Of a DNA stretch of 64,000 nt, positions 1 to 9,230 are shown piece by piece. Origin of the DNA: Aquabacterium sp. (lineage in GTDB: Bacteria; Pseudomonadota; Gammaproteobacteria; Burkholderiales; Burkholderiaceae_C). Under the pieces are notes generated by a model, which searched no databases, had not been told where the DNA came from, and saw only the letters and a list, made by a program, of their open reading frames with translations. How positions within the stretch are numbered: the stretch's first letter is position 1; the number at the start of each line of letters is the position of its first letter. A program made the translations under genes and the position numbers. The stretch lies in the NCBI GenBank assembly GCA_023266355.1, contig JAHFQM010000002.1, positions 496,001-560,000 of the forward strand. The letters are read 5' to 3'.

Positions 1-426
1 GATTCAAAAGATTCACTGAGGGCCGAAAGGCCTGGGAGAAAATCCGCACGGCACAAGGTGCATCGAACGGAGAAGCTTGCCTGGGAAACAACCCGGTGCC
101 GGTTCGCGGCGGAGGTCAGGTGCCTTGGGTGGCACGTTCAGCAGACTCAACCCGGAACTGTGTGTCAGGATTGGTGCTGGCGTTTCAAGCTCAGGCAGAT
201 GGCGCTGAGCAGGCAAGCAGCCTGCAGCGCTGCTCCGCACTCTAACAGCATCTTGTGAAATGTGCTCACTTATTTTTGCCGCAGCGCGAAAAGGCGCCTG
301 GAACGCACATGAAACGCGCATGAAACGCGCATTGAGTCCGGTCGCGACAGGCGCCAAGGTGCCGCGCTAAAGTCTCAGGCAGATCTTCTCACACCCCACG
401 CACACAGCCGCGTCCCACACCCGACC
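1..426. other. Upstream region without a recognisable gene
   Basis: I see no coding region here that I can support: open frames on both strands are short and match no family I know. A small stem GGCC-GAAA-GGCC lies at about 20-31 and could belong to the 3' end of a gene outside the window. A second GCAGC/GCTGC stem lies near 220-236. At 304-328 the string ATGAAACGCGC occurs twice in tandem, just upstream of the M48 gene, and may fall in its promoter region. A structured RNA cannot be excluded. Confidence 0.4.
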
Positions 427-2037
427 ATGCGCAAGCCCTGCACCCCTCGGATTTCAGCCGCCACCCCACGCCCCTGGCAACGTGCCGCAGCGACGCTGGC
501 GCTCTCGGCCTTCTGCTCGGCGCTGTTGAGCGCCTGCGGCAGCACCGTCGTCAACCCTGTGACCGGCGAGGCCGAGCGCTCCGTGATGGACGAGCCTGCC
601 GAGATCGCCCAAGGCCAAAAAGCCCACCAGCAGGTGCTCAAGGAGCAGCGCGCCTACGCCAACCCGAAGGTGCAGGCCTACGTCAACACGCTGGGCCAGA
701 AACTGGCGGCGCAGTCGCACCGCGCCAACCTGGCGTGGACCTTCACCGTGCTGGACAGCCCCGAGGTCAATGCCTTCGCCCTGCCCGGCGGCTACGTGTA
801 CGTGACCCGCGGCATCATGGCCTACCTGGACAGCGAGGCCGAACTGGCCGGCGTGATGGGCCACGAGATCGGCCACGTCACTGCGCGCCACGGCGCACAG
901 CGCGCGACACGGCAGCAAAACGCCGGGCTGGGTGTGCTGGCGGCGACGGTGCTGGGCGTGGTGCTGGAGGGTGCCGGCGTGCGCGGCGCCACCGACCTCG
1001 CGGGCCAAGTCTCGCAGACCGCCGCGGCAGGCTACGTCGCTTCCTACAGCCGCGAGCAGGAGTCCCAGGCCGACGAGCTCGGCGCCGAGTACCTGGCGCG
1101 CAACCACTACAACCCGCGCAACATGGTGGACGTCATCCAGGTGCTCAAAAGCCAGGAGCAGTTCGCCGCCGACACCGCCCGCGCCGAGGGCCGCCAGGCG
1201 CCATCGGGCAACAACTGGCTGGCGTCCCACCCCAGCAACGCGCAACGCCTCGCGGACATCCGCACCATCGCGCTGCAATACCAGACACCGCCAACGCGCT
1301 ACGACGACGATGGCCGCGCCCGCTACCTGCAAACGGTCGAGGGCATGGTGTTTGGCGACAGCCGCGAGGAAGGCGTGGTGCGCGGCTCGCAATTCGTGCA
1401 CCAAGGCCTGGGCATGGCCCTGACCGCGCCTTCGGGCTGGCGGGTGCGCAATGGCAGCGATGCCATCACCCTCGTCAATGCCGCGGGTGATGCGGGCCTG
1501 GTCGTGACGGTGTTGCCGCCCAACACCCAGGGCTCGCACGAAGACCTGCTGCGCCAACTGCTCAAGGCCAACCAGAACCGCGTCGAAGGCAACCTGGACA
1601 AGCGCAGCCTGCACGGGCTGCCGGCCACGCATTTCGATGGCGTGGTGCGCAATGCGCAAGGTGCCGCGACCGCCGTGCACCTGACTTTGGTCGATGGGCC
1701 CCTGTCACGCCGCTACCTGATGCGCCACGTGGGCCGCGACGCCGCTGCCTTGCAAAGGGCCGACACGCCGCTGCGCGAGGCCGAGGCCTCGTTCCGGGCG
1801 ATCACACCGGCCGACCGCGAGGCCGCCAAGCCCTGGGTGATCAAGGCCGTGCCCTTCCCCAAGGGGGGCTTTGCGGAACTTGCACGCGGCTCTGTTTTGG
1901 CCGCTTTCATGCCGGCAGCCCAGGCCGAGGGGCAGCTGCGCCTGATGAACAGCGCCTACGGCCAGGACAGCGCAGATGGCACAGGCCACATCGCCGAGCC
2001 CAAGGTGGGGCAGATGGTCAAGACCCTGGTGCACTGA
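427..2037 (+). CDS. M48 family zinc metalloprotease, predicted lipoprotein
   Basis: This 536-residue protein starts with a lipoprotein signal whose lipobox LLSAC puts the acylated cysteine at residue 37, so it should be anchored in the cell envelope and face the periplasm. The zinc motif HEIGH is at residues 146-150. The third ligand lies in the M48 pattern SRxxExxAD, with Glu at about residue 212. The catalytic part resembles BepA/YfgC and LoiP peptidases of envelope quality control. The C-terminal 200 residues are not a clear TPR array and may be a separate substrate-binding domain. The ATG at 427 is chosen because it gives the complete lipoprotein signal. The exact substrate is unknown. 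Confidence 0.9.
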   Translation: MRKPCTPRISAATPRPWQRAAATLALSAFCSALLSACGSTVVNPVTGEAERSVMDEPAEIAQGQKAHQQVLKEQRAYANPKVQAYVNTLGQKLAAQSHRANLAWTFTVLDSPEVNAFALPGGYVYVTRGIMAYLDSEAELAGVMGHEIGHVTARHGAQRATRQQNAGLGVLAATVLGVVLEGAGVRGATDLAGQVSQTAAAGYVASYSREQESQADELGAEYLARNHYNPRNMVDVIQVLKSQEQFAADTARAEGRQAPSGNNWLASHPSNAQRLADIRTIALQYQTPPTRYDDDGRARYLQTVEGMVFGDSREEGVVRGSQFVHQGLGMALTAPSGWRVRNGSDAITLVNAAGDAGLVVTVLPPNTQGSHEDLLRQLLKANQNRVEGNLDKRSLHGLPATHFDGVVRNAQGAATAVHLTLVDGPLSRRYLMRHVGRDAAALQRADTPLREAEASFRAITPADREAAKPWVIKAVPFPKGGFAELARGSVLAAFMPAAQAEGQLRLMNSAYGQDSADGTGHIAEPKVGQMVKTLVH

Positions 2038-2149
2038 CGCGCGACCGACCCGGCCAGCGCGTTGGCCTGCGGCAAGGGCCACCAAGATCACCACCAGGAT
2101 CGCAAGAGTCGGGAGGCCAGCACCCCGTGATCGGGCTAGAGTCACCGCC

Positions 2150-3070
2150 ATGCCCGCCCGATTGCCCTCCGCCTCGACGCACGCTCCGCCGCCTGCCTCG
2201 TCCGCCGACCTGGCACCTGCGCACCGTCACGCCTCGCTCGTGGCCGCACTGTGCCGGCACATCGAGGCCGCCGAGCAACCGCCCTCGCTGGACGAGCTGG
2301 CTGCGCAGGCGCAAATGAGCCCGCACCACCTCCACCGCATCTTCAAGGCCGTCACGGGCGTGACGCCCAAGGCCTATGCCGACGCCCACCGCGCCCGCAA
2401 GGTGCGCGAGGCCCTGGACGCCGGCCAGCGCGTCACCGAAGCCTTGCACGACGCCGGCTTCCAGGCGCCCAGCCGCTTCTACGAAGGCGCCCGCCAGCGC
2501 CTGGGCATGACGCCCACGGCCTTCCGTGGCGGCGGCAAGGACGCGGTCATCCACTTCGCGGTGGCGCAGTGCTCGCTGGGCGCGGTGCTGGTGGCGGCCA
2601 GCGCCCTGGGCGTGTGCGCCATCTCTTTGGGCGACGATGCCGATGCCCTCACCCGCGCGCTGCAGGACCGCTTCCCGCAGGCCGAGCTCATTGGCGCAGA
2701 CGCCGACTTCGAGCGCCTGGTGGCCCAGGTGATCGGGCTGGTGGAGATGCCCGCGCAGTCGCACAGCCTGCCCCTGGACGTGCGCGGCACGGCCTTCCAG
2801 CAACGCGTGTGGCAGGCGCTGCGCGACATCCCGCCCGGTCAGACCGTGAGCTACACCGAGCTGGCCGAACGCATCGGCTCGCCCACATCGGTGCGGGCCG
2901 TGGCGCGGGCCTGTGCCTCGAACACCCTGGCCGTGGCCATCCCCTGTCACCGCGTGGTGCGGCTCAACGGTGACCTGTCCGGCTACCGGTGGGGCGTGGC
3001 GCGCAAGCAGGCGCTGCTGGTGCGGGAAGCCGATCAGGCCACGGCCATGGCGGACACCCCGCGCCCATGA
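2150..3070 (+). CDS. ada: Ada-like protein: AraC DNA-binding domain fused to O6-alkylguanine-DNA alkyltransferase
   Basis: The product of 306 residues has an AraC-type helix-turn-helix at about residues 30-125 and an O6-methylguanine-DNA methyltransferase domain at about 130-295. The methyl-acceptor motif PCHR (Cys266) is intact. E. coli Ada is about 354 residues and carries an N-terminal zinc domain whose Cys38 senses methylphosphotriesters. That domain is absent here, and only about 28 Ala/Pro-rich residues precede the AraC part. The ATG at 2150 is chosen over upstream in-frame starts because those overlap the M48 gene. The stop overlaps the start of alkA by four bases (ATGA), so the two repair genes should be translated together. 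Repair function is well supported. Methylation-triggered self-activation is doubtful. Confidence 0.88.
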   Translation: MPARLPSASTHAPPPASSADLAPAHRHASLVAALCRHIEAAEQPPSLDELAAQAQMSPHHLHRIFKAVTGVTPKAYADAHRARKVREALDAGQRVTEALHDAGFQAPSRFYEGARQRLGMTPTAFRGGGKDAVIHFAVAQCSLGAVLVAASALGVCAISLGDDADALTRALQDRFPQAELIGADADFERLVAQVIGLVEMPAQSHSLPLDVRGTAFQQRVWQALRDIPPGQTVSYTELAERIGSPTSVRAVARACASNTLAVAIPCHRVVRLNGDLSGYRWGVARKQALLVREADQATAMADTPRP

Positions 3071-4017
3071 CGATGGCCGTGCACCACATCAGCCTGCCCG
3101 CGAACTTCCGCCGCCAAGACGTGCTGGCCTTCCACGGGCGCGATCCGCACGCCCTGGCCGAGCGGGTCACGGCATCGCGCCTGGACAAAGGCCTGGTCTG
3201 GCAAGGCGCGCCCGCGCTGCTCAGCCTGAGCTTCGAGGAGGGCGGCGTGGACGCGACGCTCGATGTGGATGTGGATGTGGATGAAGGTGCCGCTCAGCCG
3301 CGCTTCGAGGCCATGGTGCAGCGCATGCTGGGCCTGGACCAGGACGTCGATGGCTTCGAGCAGACGCACCGGCATCACCCAGAGCTCGGCCCCGTGCTGG
3401 CGCGCCAAAGCGGCCTGCGCGTGCCGGTCACGGCCACGCCCTTCGAAGCCCTGAGCTGGGCCATCACCGGCCAGCAGATCAGCGTGCAGGCCGCGGTGGC
3501 CATCCGCCGCCGCATGATCGAGGCCTGCGGCATCCGCCACCGCAGCGGCAGCCTGTGTCACCCGCAGGCCGCCCAGTTGCTGGCCTTGGGCGAGGTGGCC
3601 CTGCGTGCAGCGGGCTTCACCGCCAGCAAGGCGCGCACCTTGTTGGCGGTGTCAGAGGCCGTGCAAGGCGGCGCACTGCCGCTGGACGACGGACTGGGCG
3701 GCGGTCTGGGCAGCGAGCGGCGCGATGGCCCCAGCGGCATCGCCGCCCAACTGCTGGCCATCAAAGGCATCGGCCCCTGGACGGTGAGCTACGCCCTGAT
3801 GCGCGGCTTCGGCTGGCTGGACGGCTCCCTGCATGGCGACGTGGCCGTGCGGCGGGCGCTGGGGGCGTTGCTTGCGCGAGATCCAGGCTCGTCCGACACA
3901 CCATGGCAGCCTCTGACGGTCACACCGCAGGCGGCAGAAGCCTGGCTCGCGCCCTTGTCGCCCTGGCGTGCCCTGGCCGCGGCCCACCTGTGGGCCTCGC
4001 TGTCGGTGTCCGCTTGA
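3067..4017 (+). CDS. alkA: DNA-3-methyladenine glycosylase II (AlkA family)
   Basis: This base-excision glycosylase removes alkylated purines from DNA. The 316-residue product shows the helix-hairpin-helix KGIGPWT at residues 233-239, followed by the catalytic aspartate region LHGDVAVRRAL (Asp258), as in AlkA. The N-terminal 110 residues fit the AlkA_N domain and contain an odd acidic run, DVDVDVD, at residues 66-72. The ATG at 3067 overlaps the stop of the ada-like gene and is in frame with earlier starts that would lie inside that gene. Co-translation with the alkyltransferase makes a compact alkylation-repair unit. The stop lies only 6 bp from the stop of the convergent acetoacetyl-CoA synthetase gene. 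Confidence 0.93.
   Translation: MTMAVHHISLPANFRRQDVLAFHGRDPHALAERVTASRLDKGLVWQGAPALLSLSFEEGGVDATLDVDVDVDEGAAQPRFEAMVQRMLGLDQDVDGFEQTHRHHPELGPVLARQSGLRVPVTATPFEALSWAITGQQISVQAAVAIRRRMIEACGIRHRSGSLCHPQAAQLLALGEVALRAAGFTASKARTLLAVSEAVQGGALPLDDGLGGGLGSERRDGPSGIAAQLLAIKGIGPWTVSYALMRGFGWLDGSLHGDVAVRRALGALLARDPGSSDTPWQPLTVTPQAAEAWLAPLSPWRALAAAHLWASLSVSA
3262..3283 (+). repeat. Hexanucleotide microsatellite inside alkA
   Basis: GATGTG is repeated three times in tandem at 3262-3279, followed by GATG. It encodes alternating Asp-Val (DVDVDVD). Copy-number change by slippage would add or remove Asp-Val pairs without shifting the frame. Confidence 0.8.
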
Positions 4018-4023
4018 CGCACA

Positions 4024-6042
4024 TCACCCGGGCAAGCCAGGTGCATCGGCATGTGCGCGCGCCTGGGCTTCGTACCAAGGCAAGCATTGCGGGTTGGCCA
4101 TCGCGTCGCGGTTGACGACGCGCTCCAGCGGCTGCCCCAGGAAGAGCTTCTTGATGGGCACCTCCTGCTTTTTGCCCGACAGCGTGCGCGGGACCTCGTC
4201 CGCCTGCAGCGTCACGTCCGGCACGAAGCGCGGCGACAGCGTCTGCTGGATGGCACCGTGGATGCGCGCCCGCAGGGGCTCGTCCAGCGTCAGGCCGGAG
4301 CGCAGCACCACGAACATGACCATGCGGCTGTCGCGGCCCAGGTACTCGAGGTCAATCACCATGCTGTCGAGCACCTCGGGCAGGGCCTCCACGGCGTTGT
4401 AGATCTCGCTCGTGCCCATGCGCAGGCCATGGCGGTTGATGGTGGCGTCGCTGCGGCCGTAGATGATGCAGCTCTCGTCGCCGTGCACCTTCAGCCAGTC
4501 GCCATGGCGCCAGACGCCGGGATAGGTGTCGAAGTAGCTCGACAGGTAACGCGCGTTGCCCTCGTCGCCCCAGAAATACAGCGGCATGGACGGCAGCGGC
4601 TGGGTGCAGACGAGTTCACCCACCTCGTTTTCAACCGCCTGGCCATCGGCATTCCAGGCCTCCACCGCACAGCCCAGCAGGCGGCACTGCATGCGCCCGG
4701 GCTGCAACGGCAGCTCGCGGTGGCCGCCCACGAACGCACCGCAGAAATCGGTGCCGCCGGAGATGTTGTTCCACCAGATGCCAGGCGTGCCGATGGCGTC
4801 GAACTGCGCCGTGCCCCAGCGCTGCACCTCCTCGGCCAACGGTGAGCCGGTGGAGCCCAGCGCCCGGACCAGGCCCAGGTCACCGCACTGCGACAGGTCC
4901 ACACCCGCCTTCATGCAGTTGGCATAGAAGGCTGCGCCCGCGCCGAAATAAGTGACGCGGTGGCGCGCGGCGAAACGCCACAGCACCGTCCAGTCGGGGT
5001 GTTCCTTGCTGCCGCCGGGGCTGCCGTCGAAGATCACCACGGTGGCGCCATCGCACAGACCCGAGACCTGCGAATTCCACATCACCCAACCGGTGGAGCT
5101 GTACCAGTGGAAGCGCTCGCCGAAGCTGTTGGGCAGGTAGCTGGCGCCCACGTCACCGAGCTTGCGGCCCGCCGCACCCATCATGAGGATGCCGCCGTGC
5201 CCGTGCACCAGGGGCTTGGGCAGGCCGGTGGTGCCGCTGGAATAGACCACCCAGAGCGGGTGATCGAAGGGCAGCCATTCGGGCTCGAAGGCCGCCACGG
5301 CCGCGTCATCGCGGCCGGTGGCCTGGGCGAAATCCGCGTCGGCAGGCAGATGGCGGCTGGCAAACGGGGTGCGCAGCACGATGAGCTTGTCCACGCTGGG
5401 CAGGCTGTCGCGCAGGCCGGCCACCACCTCGCTGCGGTCCAGGCGCTTGCCGGCGTAGTGCACGCCATCGGCCGCGATCAAGAGCTTGGGCGCGATCTGC
5501 TTGAAGCGGTCGGTCACGGCCTGCACGCCCATGTCGGGGGCGCAGACGCTCCAGATGGCGCCCACGCTGGCACAGGCCAGGAAGGCCACGATGGCCTCGG
5601 GCACGTTGGGCAGGTAAGCGGCCACGCGGTCACCGCGTTGCACGCCCATCTCGCGCAGGGTCAAAGCCAGCGAGGCCACCTGGCGACGCAGCTCGGGCCA
5701 CGACACCTCGCGCACCTCGCCCAGTTCGTTCTCGCTGACGATGGCCGGCACGCCCGCCGCATGGGCCGCGTCCACGTGCCGCAACACGCGTTGGGCGTAG
5801 TTCACCTGCGCACCTTCGAACCACTGCGTGCCGGGCATGGGGTCGGCGCTGCGCACCGCCGTGCAGGGGGTGGGCGAACGCATGTCGTCGTAGTCCCACA
5901 GGCTCTGCCAGAAGGCGTCGGGCTCGTCCACCGACCAGCGCCACAGCGCGCGGTAATCGGCAAACCGCAGACCGCGGGTCTGGTGCAACCAGTCCTGGTA
6001 CAGGCGGACGATCGGAACGTAAGGCGGGCGGACAGCACTCAT
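4024..6042 (-). CDS. aacS: Acetoacetyl-CoA synthetase (acetoacetate--CoA ligase)
   Basis: This acyl-adenylate enzyme activates acetoacetate with ATP and CoA in the cytoplasm, usually for polyhydroxybutyrate or ketone-body use. The 672-residue length fits the AacS family (about 650). The N-terminal part shows the ACAS_N region (LYQDWLHQ...FADYRALWRWSV), and the AMP-binding loop YSSGTTGLPKP lies near residues 267-277. The C-terminal part carries GRSDATINRHGLRMGTSEIY, the hinge region of the superfamily. The ATG at 6042 fits the family start; an in-frame start 30 codons upstream gives a tail with no family resemblance. The gene stands alone, divergent from the bestrophin-like gene and convergent with alkA. 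Confidence 0.95.
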   Translation of the reverse strand: MSAVRPPYVPIVRLYQDWLHQTRGLRFADYRALWRWSVDEPDAFWQSLWDYDDMRSPTPCTAVRSADPMPGTQWFEGAQVNYAQRVLRHVDAAHAAGVPAIVSENELGEVREVSWPELRRQVASLALTLREMGVQRGDRVAAYLPNVPEAIVAFLACASVGAIWSVCAPDMGVQAVTDRFKQIAPKLLIAADGVHYAGKRLDRSEVVAGLRDSLPSVDKLIVLRTPFASRHLPADADFAQATGRDDAAVAAFEPEWLPFDHPLWVVYSSGTTGLPKPLVHGHGGILMMGAAGRKLGDVGASYLPNSFGERFHWYSSTGWVMWNSQVSGLCDGATVVIFDGSPGGSKEHPDWTVLWRFAARHRVTYFGAGAAFYANCMKAGVDLSQCGDLGLVRALGSTGSPLAEEVQRWGTAQFDAIGTPGIWWNNISGGTDFCGAFVGGHRELPLQPGRMQCRLLGCAVEAWNADGQAVENEVGELVCTQPLPSMPLYFWGDEGNARYLSSYFDTYPGVWRHGDWLKVHGDESCIIYGRSDATINRHGLRMGTSEIYNAVEALPEVLDSMVIDLEYLGRDSRMVMFVVLRSGLTLDEPLRARIHGAIQQTLSPRFVPDVTLQADEVPRTLSGKKQEVPIKKLFLGQPLERVVNRDAMANPQCLPWYEAQARAHADAPGLPG

Positions 6043-6176
6043 GGGGCGAACGTCAAGGCACAAGGAGTGGCCATCATCCTTGGCGCGACATCGGCTGACA
6101 ACGGGGGCTGGCCCTGTGTCGCGAAATGTCACAATGCGGGCTTGTTCCTGGCTGAGCCGCCTGCGGCACCCACCCC

Positions 6177-7082
6177 GTGATCGTCCGTCCCCGCCCCAAC
6201 TGGCTGCGCATGCTCGTCGTGCGGCGCGGCTCCCTGCTCTTGCAGATCCTGCCCCAGCTGCTGGTGATTTTCGCCGTGTCGATCGGGGTGGTGACCTTCC
6301 ACGGCGAGCTGCTCAACCGCAAGATCACGCTGACGGCCGTGCCGTTCTCGCTGGTGGGCGTGGCCCTGGCCATCTTCCTCGGCTTTCGCAACAGCGCCAG
6401 CTACGACCGCTACTGGGAGGCCCGCAAGCTCTGGGGCAAGCTGCTGACCGACGGCCGCAACGCCGCGCGGCAGTACGTGTCCTTCACGCGCGAAGACCCG
6501 CGCGCCTTCGTGCAAGGCCTGGCCGCCTTCGTGCACGCCACCCGCCACCAATTGCGTAACACCGACCCCTGGCCCGACCTCCGGCGCCTGTTGCCACCCG
6601 AGCTGCTGCCGCGGCTGGTCGAGCGGCGCACGCCGGCCCTGCAGATCCTGATGTGGCTGGCCGAGCGACTGCGCGACGACCGCGAGGCCGGGCGCATCGA
6701 GCCCATCCTCGCCGCAGAGCTGGACCGCTCGCTCGGTGGCCTCAACGACGCCCTGGGAGGCTGCGAGCGCATCGCCTACACGCCCCTGCCCTTCACCTAC
6801 TCGGTGATCCTGCACCGCACGGTCTACATCTACTGCCTGATGCTGCCCTTCGGCCTGCTCGACGCCATCGGCGTGATGACGCCGTTGATGGTGACCTTCG
6901 TGGCCTACACCTTCTTCGCCATCGAGGCCCTCAGCGACGAAATCGAAGAGCCCTTCGGCACCATGCCCAACGACCTGGCGCTCAACGCCATGGCCATCAC
7001 CATCGAGGCTGCGCTGCTGGAGATGCTGGGCGAGCGCAACCTGCCGCCCAAGCCCCAGCCGGTGAACTGCTTCCTGGATTGA
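6177..7082 (+). CDS. Bestrophin-like (RFP-TM/UPF0187) chloride-channel family membrane protein
   Basis: The 301-residue product resembles the bacterial bestrophin family (YneE/UPF0187). Hydrophobic segments lie at about residues 22-42 and 50-65, with further pairs around 205-245. The segment FLGFRNSASYDRYWEARKLWG is typical of the family. Members form pentameric anion channels in the inner membrane; the physiological role in bacteria is poorly defined. The start is a GTG at 6177, the first start that gives the family N-terminus (IVRPRPNWLRML). The gene is divergent from aacS across 134 bp and has no operon partner. Confidence 0.9.
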   Translation: MIVRPRPNWLRMLVVRRGSLLLQILPQLLVIFAVSIGVVTFHGELLNRKITLTAVPFSLVGVALAIFLGFRNSASYDRYWEARKLWGKLLTDGRNAARQYVSFTREDPRAFVQGLAAFVHATRHQLRNTDPWPDLRRLLPPELLPRLVERRTPALQILMWLAERLRDDREAGRIEPILAAELDRSLGGLNDALGGCERIAYTPLPFTYSVILHRTVYIYCLMLPFGLLDAIGVMTPLMVTFVAYTFFAIEALSDEIEEPFGTMPNDLALNAMAITIEAALLEMLGERNLPPKPQPVNCFLD

Positions 7083-7191
7083 GGCACGCCACAGCGCAAG
7101 CAACGGGATGCGTCCGTCGCGGCGCCGCGCCACAGTGGGGCACCCCCACCCCGCGGCCACACGCTGACAAGCCGCCGACAGGAAGCCTCCC

Positions 7192-7884
7192 ATGCACGCA
7201 CCCACGCACCTCGACATCGAACCCGCCATCCACTACTGGGGCACGCCCGTGGTGCTCGTTGGCACCCGCAACCCCGACGGCTCGGCCAACCTCGCGCCGA
7301 TGTCGTCGGCTTGGTGGCTGGGCTGGAGCTGCATGCTGGGCCTGGACGCCAGCTCACAGACCACCGAGAACTTGCGGCGCACCGGCCAGTGCGTGCTGAA
7401 CCTCGCCGACGCCGGCATGGTGGCAGCGGTGGACCGGCTCGCCCTGCTGACCGGCTCGGCCGCAGTGCCCATCCACAAGCAGATGCTGGGTTATCGCCAC
7501 GAGGCCGACAAATTCTCGACAGCCGGACTGACTGCCCAGGCTGCCGTCGATGTGGACGCCCCGCGCGTGCGCGAATGCCAGGTGCAGCTGGAGGCCAGCG
7601 TGGTGGACATGCGCCCCTTCGCCGCCCAAGACCCGCGGATGCCCGTGGCAGCATGCATGGTGGAGTTGCGCCTGAGCCGCGTGCACGTGGCGCCCGAGCT
7701 GCTGCACCCCAGCGACGGCCAGCGCATCGACCCCGACCGCTGGCGTCCTTTGATCATGAGCTTCCGGCAATTCCACAGCGTGGGGCCGCGCCTGCAAGCG
7801 TCCAAGCTGGCGGAAGCGCCCGAAGCGTTTTATGCGCCCTGGCGCCGCACCCGTCGCAGTGCCGCTGCCGGCACCTGCGTCTGA
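7192..7884 (+). CDS. Flavin reductase-like domain protein (FMN-binding split barrel)
   Basis: The 230-residue product belongs to the flavin reductase/flavoredoxin-like group. It begins with a strand-rich core (YWGTPVVLVGTRNPDG, then NLAPMSSAWWLGW), as in FMN-binding split barrels, and is cytoplasmic with no signal peptide. Such proteins bind FMN and reduce it or transfer electrons, but the partner cannot be told from the neighbours. An AGGA Shine-Dalgarno sequence lies just upstream of the ATG at 7192. The gene follows the bestrophin-like gene after 109 bp and converges on the inositol-phosphatase family gene. Confidence 0.85.
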   Translation: MHAPTHLDIEPAIHYWGTPVVLVGTRNPDGSANLAPMSSAWWLGWSCMLGLDASSQTTENLRRTGQCVLNLADAGMVAAVDRLALLTGSAAVPIHKQMLGYRHEADKFSTAGLTAQAAVDVDAPRVRECQVQLEASVVDMRPFAAQDPRMPVAACMVELRLSRVHVAPELLHPSDGQRIDPDRWRPLIMSFRQFHSVGPRLQASKLAEAPEAFYAPWRRTRRSAAAGTCV

Positions 7885-7906
7885 TGCCAGCGCCAGGCCA
7901 ACAGGC

Positions 7907-9022
7907 TCAGAACGGCGCGTCGTCCCTGCCGCGGGAAGCCTGGTTCGGCGTGCTGCTGCCATCGCCCAGGCCACTGGCCAGTTCGGCCGCCTTGGCGGAA
8001 GCGGTGATGCGGGTGCGCTTGGGCGCCGCAGGCTCGGCCTCGGGCTGAGGCGCCGCGGTGGCGGCCTTCAGCGCTTCCAGGGCGGCGTCGTGCGCGTCCA
8101 CATCGGTCGCATCCACCGCACCACCTGCCTGCACCGCGTCACGGCCCGCGCGCCCCCCACGAGGCGCCTTGCCCGACTCGCCCGGCTCGCCTTCCGCTGC
8201 AGCCGCCGTCTCGGCGATCACGCGGGTGTAAGGCGCCAGGGTCTTGACCAGCTGGCCGTAGATGCGGGGCGAACCCGCCAGGATCTCGCGCTGGTAGAGG
8301 AAGTCGGGCTCACCCGTGAAGTTGCCCACCAGGCCACCGGCTTCGGTGATCATCAGCGAGCCTGCGGCCACGTCCCAGGGGCTCAGGCCGGTCTCGAAGA
8401 AGCCGTCGAGGTAGCCGGCAGCCACGTAGCACAGGTCCAGCGAGGCGGCACCCGGGCGGCGCAGGCCGGCACACTGCACCATGACCTCTTCGAACATCTT
8501 CATGTAGCGCTGGAAGTTGTCGCCCTTGCGGAAGGGGAAGCCCGTGCCGATCAGCGACTCCAGCATGCGCGTGCGCTTGGAGACGCGGATGCGGCGATCG
8601 TTCAGGTAAGCGCCCTTGCCCTTCGATGCGTAGAACAGGTCGTTGCGGGTCGGGTCATAGACCACGGCCTGCTGCACCTGGCCGCGGTAGGCCAGCGCGA
8701 TGGACACGGCGTACACGGGGAAGCCGTGGATGAAGTTGGTGGTGCCGTCCAGGGGATCGATGATCCAGACGTACTCGGAGTGTTTGGCGCCCTGCGAACG
8801 GCCCGACTCTTCGGCCAGGATGCCGTGGCCGGGGTAGGCCTCGAGGATGGTGTCGATGATCGCCTGCTCTGCCGCCTGGTCCACCTCGGTGACGAAGTCG
8901 TTGTGCGACTTGGCGGTCACTTGCAGCCGCTCGATGTCGAGCGACGCCCGGTTGATGATCGCCCCGGCTGCGCGTGCAGCTTTGATGGCGATGTTGAGCA
9001 TGGGGTGCAAGGCTTGGGACAT
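7907..9022 (-). CDS. suhB: Inositol monophosphatase family protein (SuhB) with a long disordered C-terminal tail
   Basis: The first 265 or so residues are a canonical Mg2+-dependent inositol monophosphatase. They have the acidic pair in GILAEES (about residues 71-72), the metal-binding DPLDGTTNF (89-97) and [16 protein letters not shown] near residue 221. In proteobacteria SuhB also takes part in rRNA antitermination. The product is 371 residues, against about 267 for E. coli SuhB. The extra C-terminal part is low-complexity, rich in Ala, Glu, Gly and Pro, and ends with RGRDDAPF. The ATG at 9022 is chosen by family alignment. The gene is divergent from trmJ, a common pairing in this group. 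Confidence 0.93.
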   Translation of the reverse strand: MSQALHPMLNIAIKAARAAGAIINRASLDIERLQVTAKSHNDFVTEVDQAAEQAIIDTILEAYPGHGILAEESGRSQGAKHSEYVWIIDPLDGTTNFIHGFPVYAVSIALAYRGQVQQAVVYDPTRNDLFYASKGKGAYLNDRRIRVSKRTRMLESLIGTGFPFRKGDNFQRYMKMFEEVMVQCAGLRRPGAASLDLCYVAAGYLDGFFETGLSPWDVAAGSLMITEAGGLVGNFTGEPDFLYQREILAGSPRIYGQLVKTLAPYTRVIAETAAAAEGEPGESGKAPRGGRAGRDAVQAGGAVDATDVDAHDAALEALKAATAAPQPEAEPAAPKRTRITASAKAAELASGLGDGSSTPNQASRGRDDAPF

Positions 9023-9230
9023 GGTGTGACCAGCAAAAAATCGAACAAACGACGGCATAGCTCGTCGAGCCCGTGGCGACCATGTGAGAAGCGACTCTCA
9101 ACGGCAGCGAACGAGGGGTGGGGGCGCAGCGGTGACCAAAGAACGGGGGAGAATCGCGCATTCTATCGAACTGCGCCGTTTTTTGCACCCCCTTCTTTGG
9201 CGCTCTCGTTTGGCGCCCTGCCCCTCACCC

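Noticed and set aside
1..426. 6S RNA or another known structured RNA
   Set aside because: Some short stems exist, but I could not trace a conserved secondary structure or a consensus with confidence.
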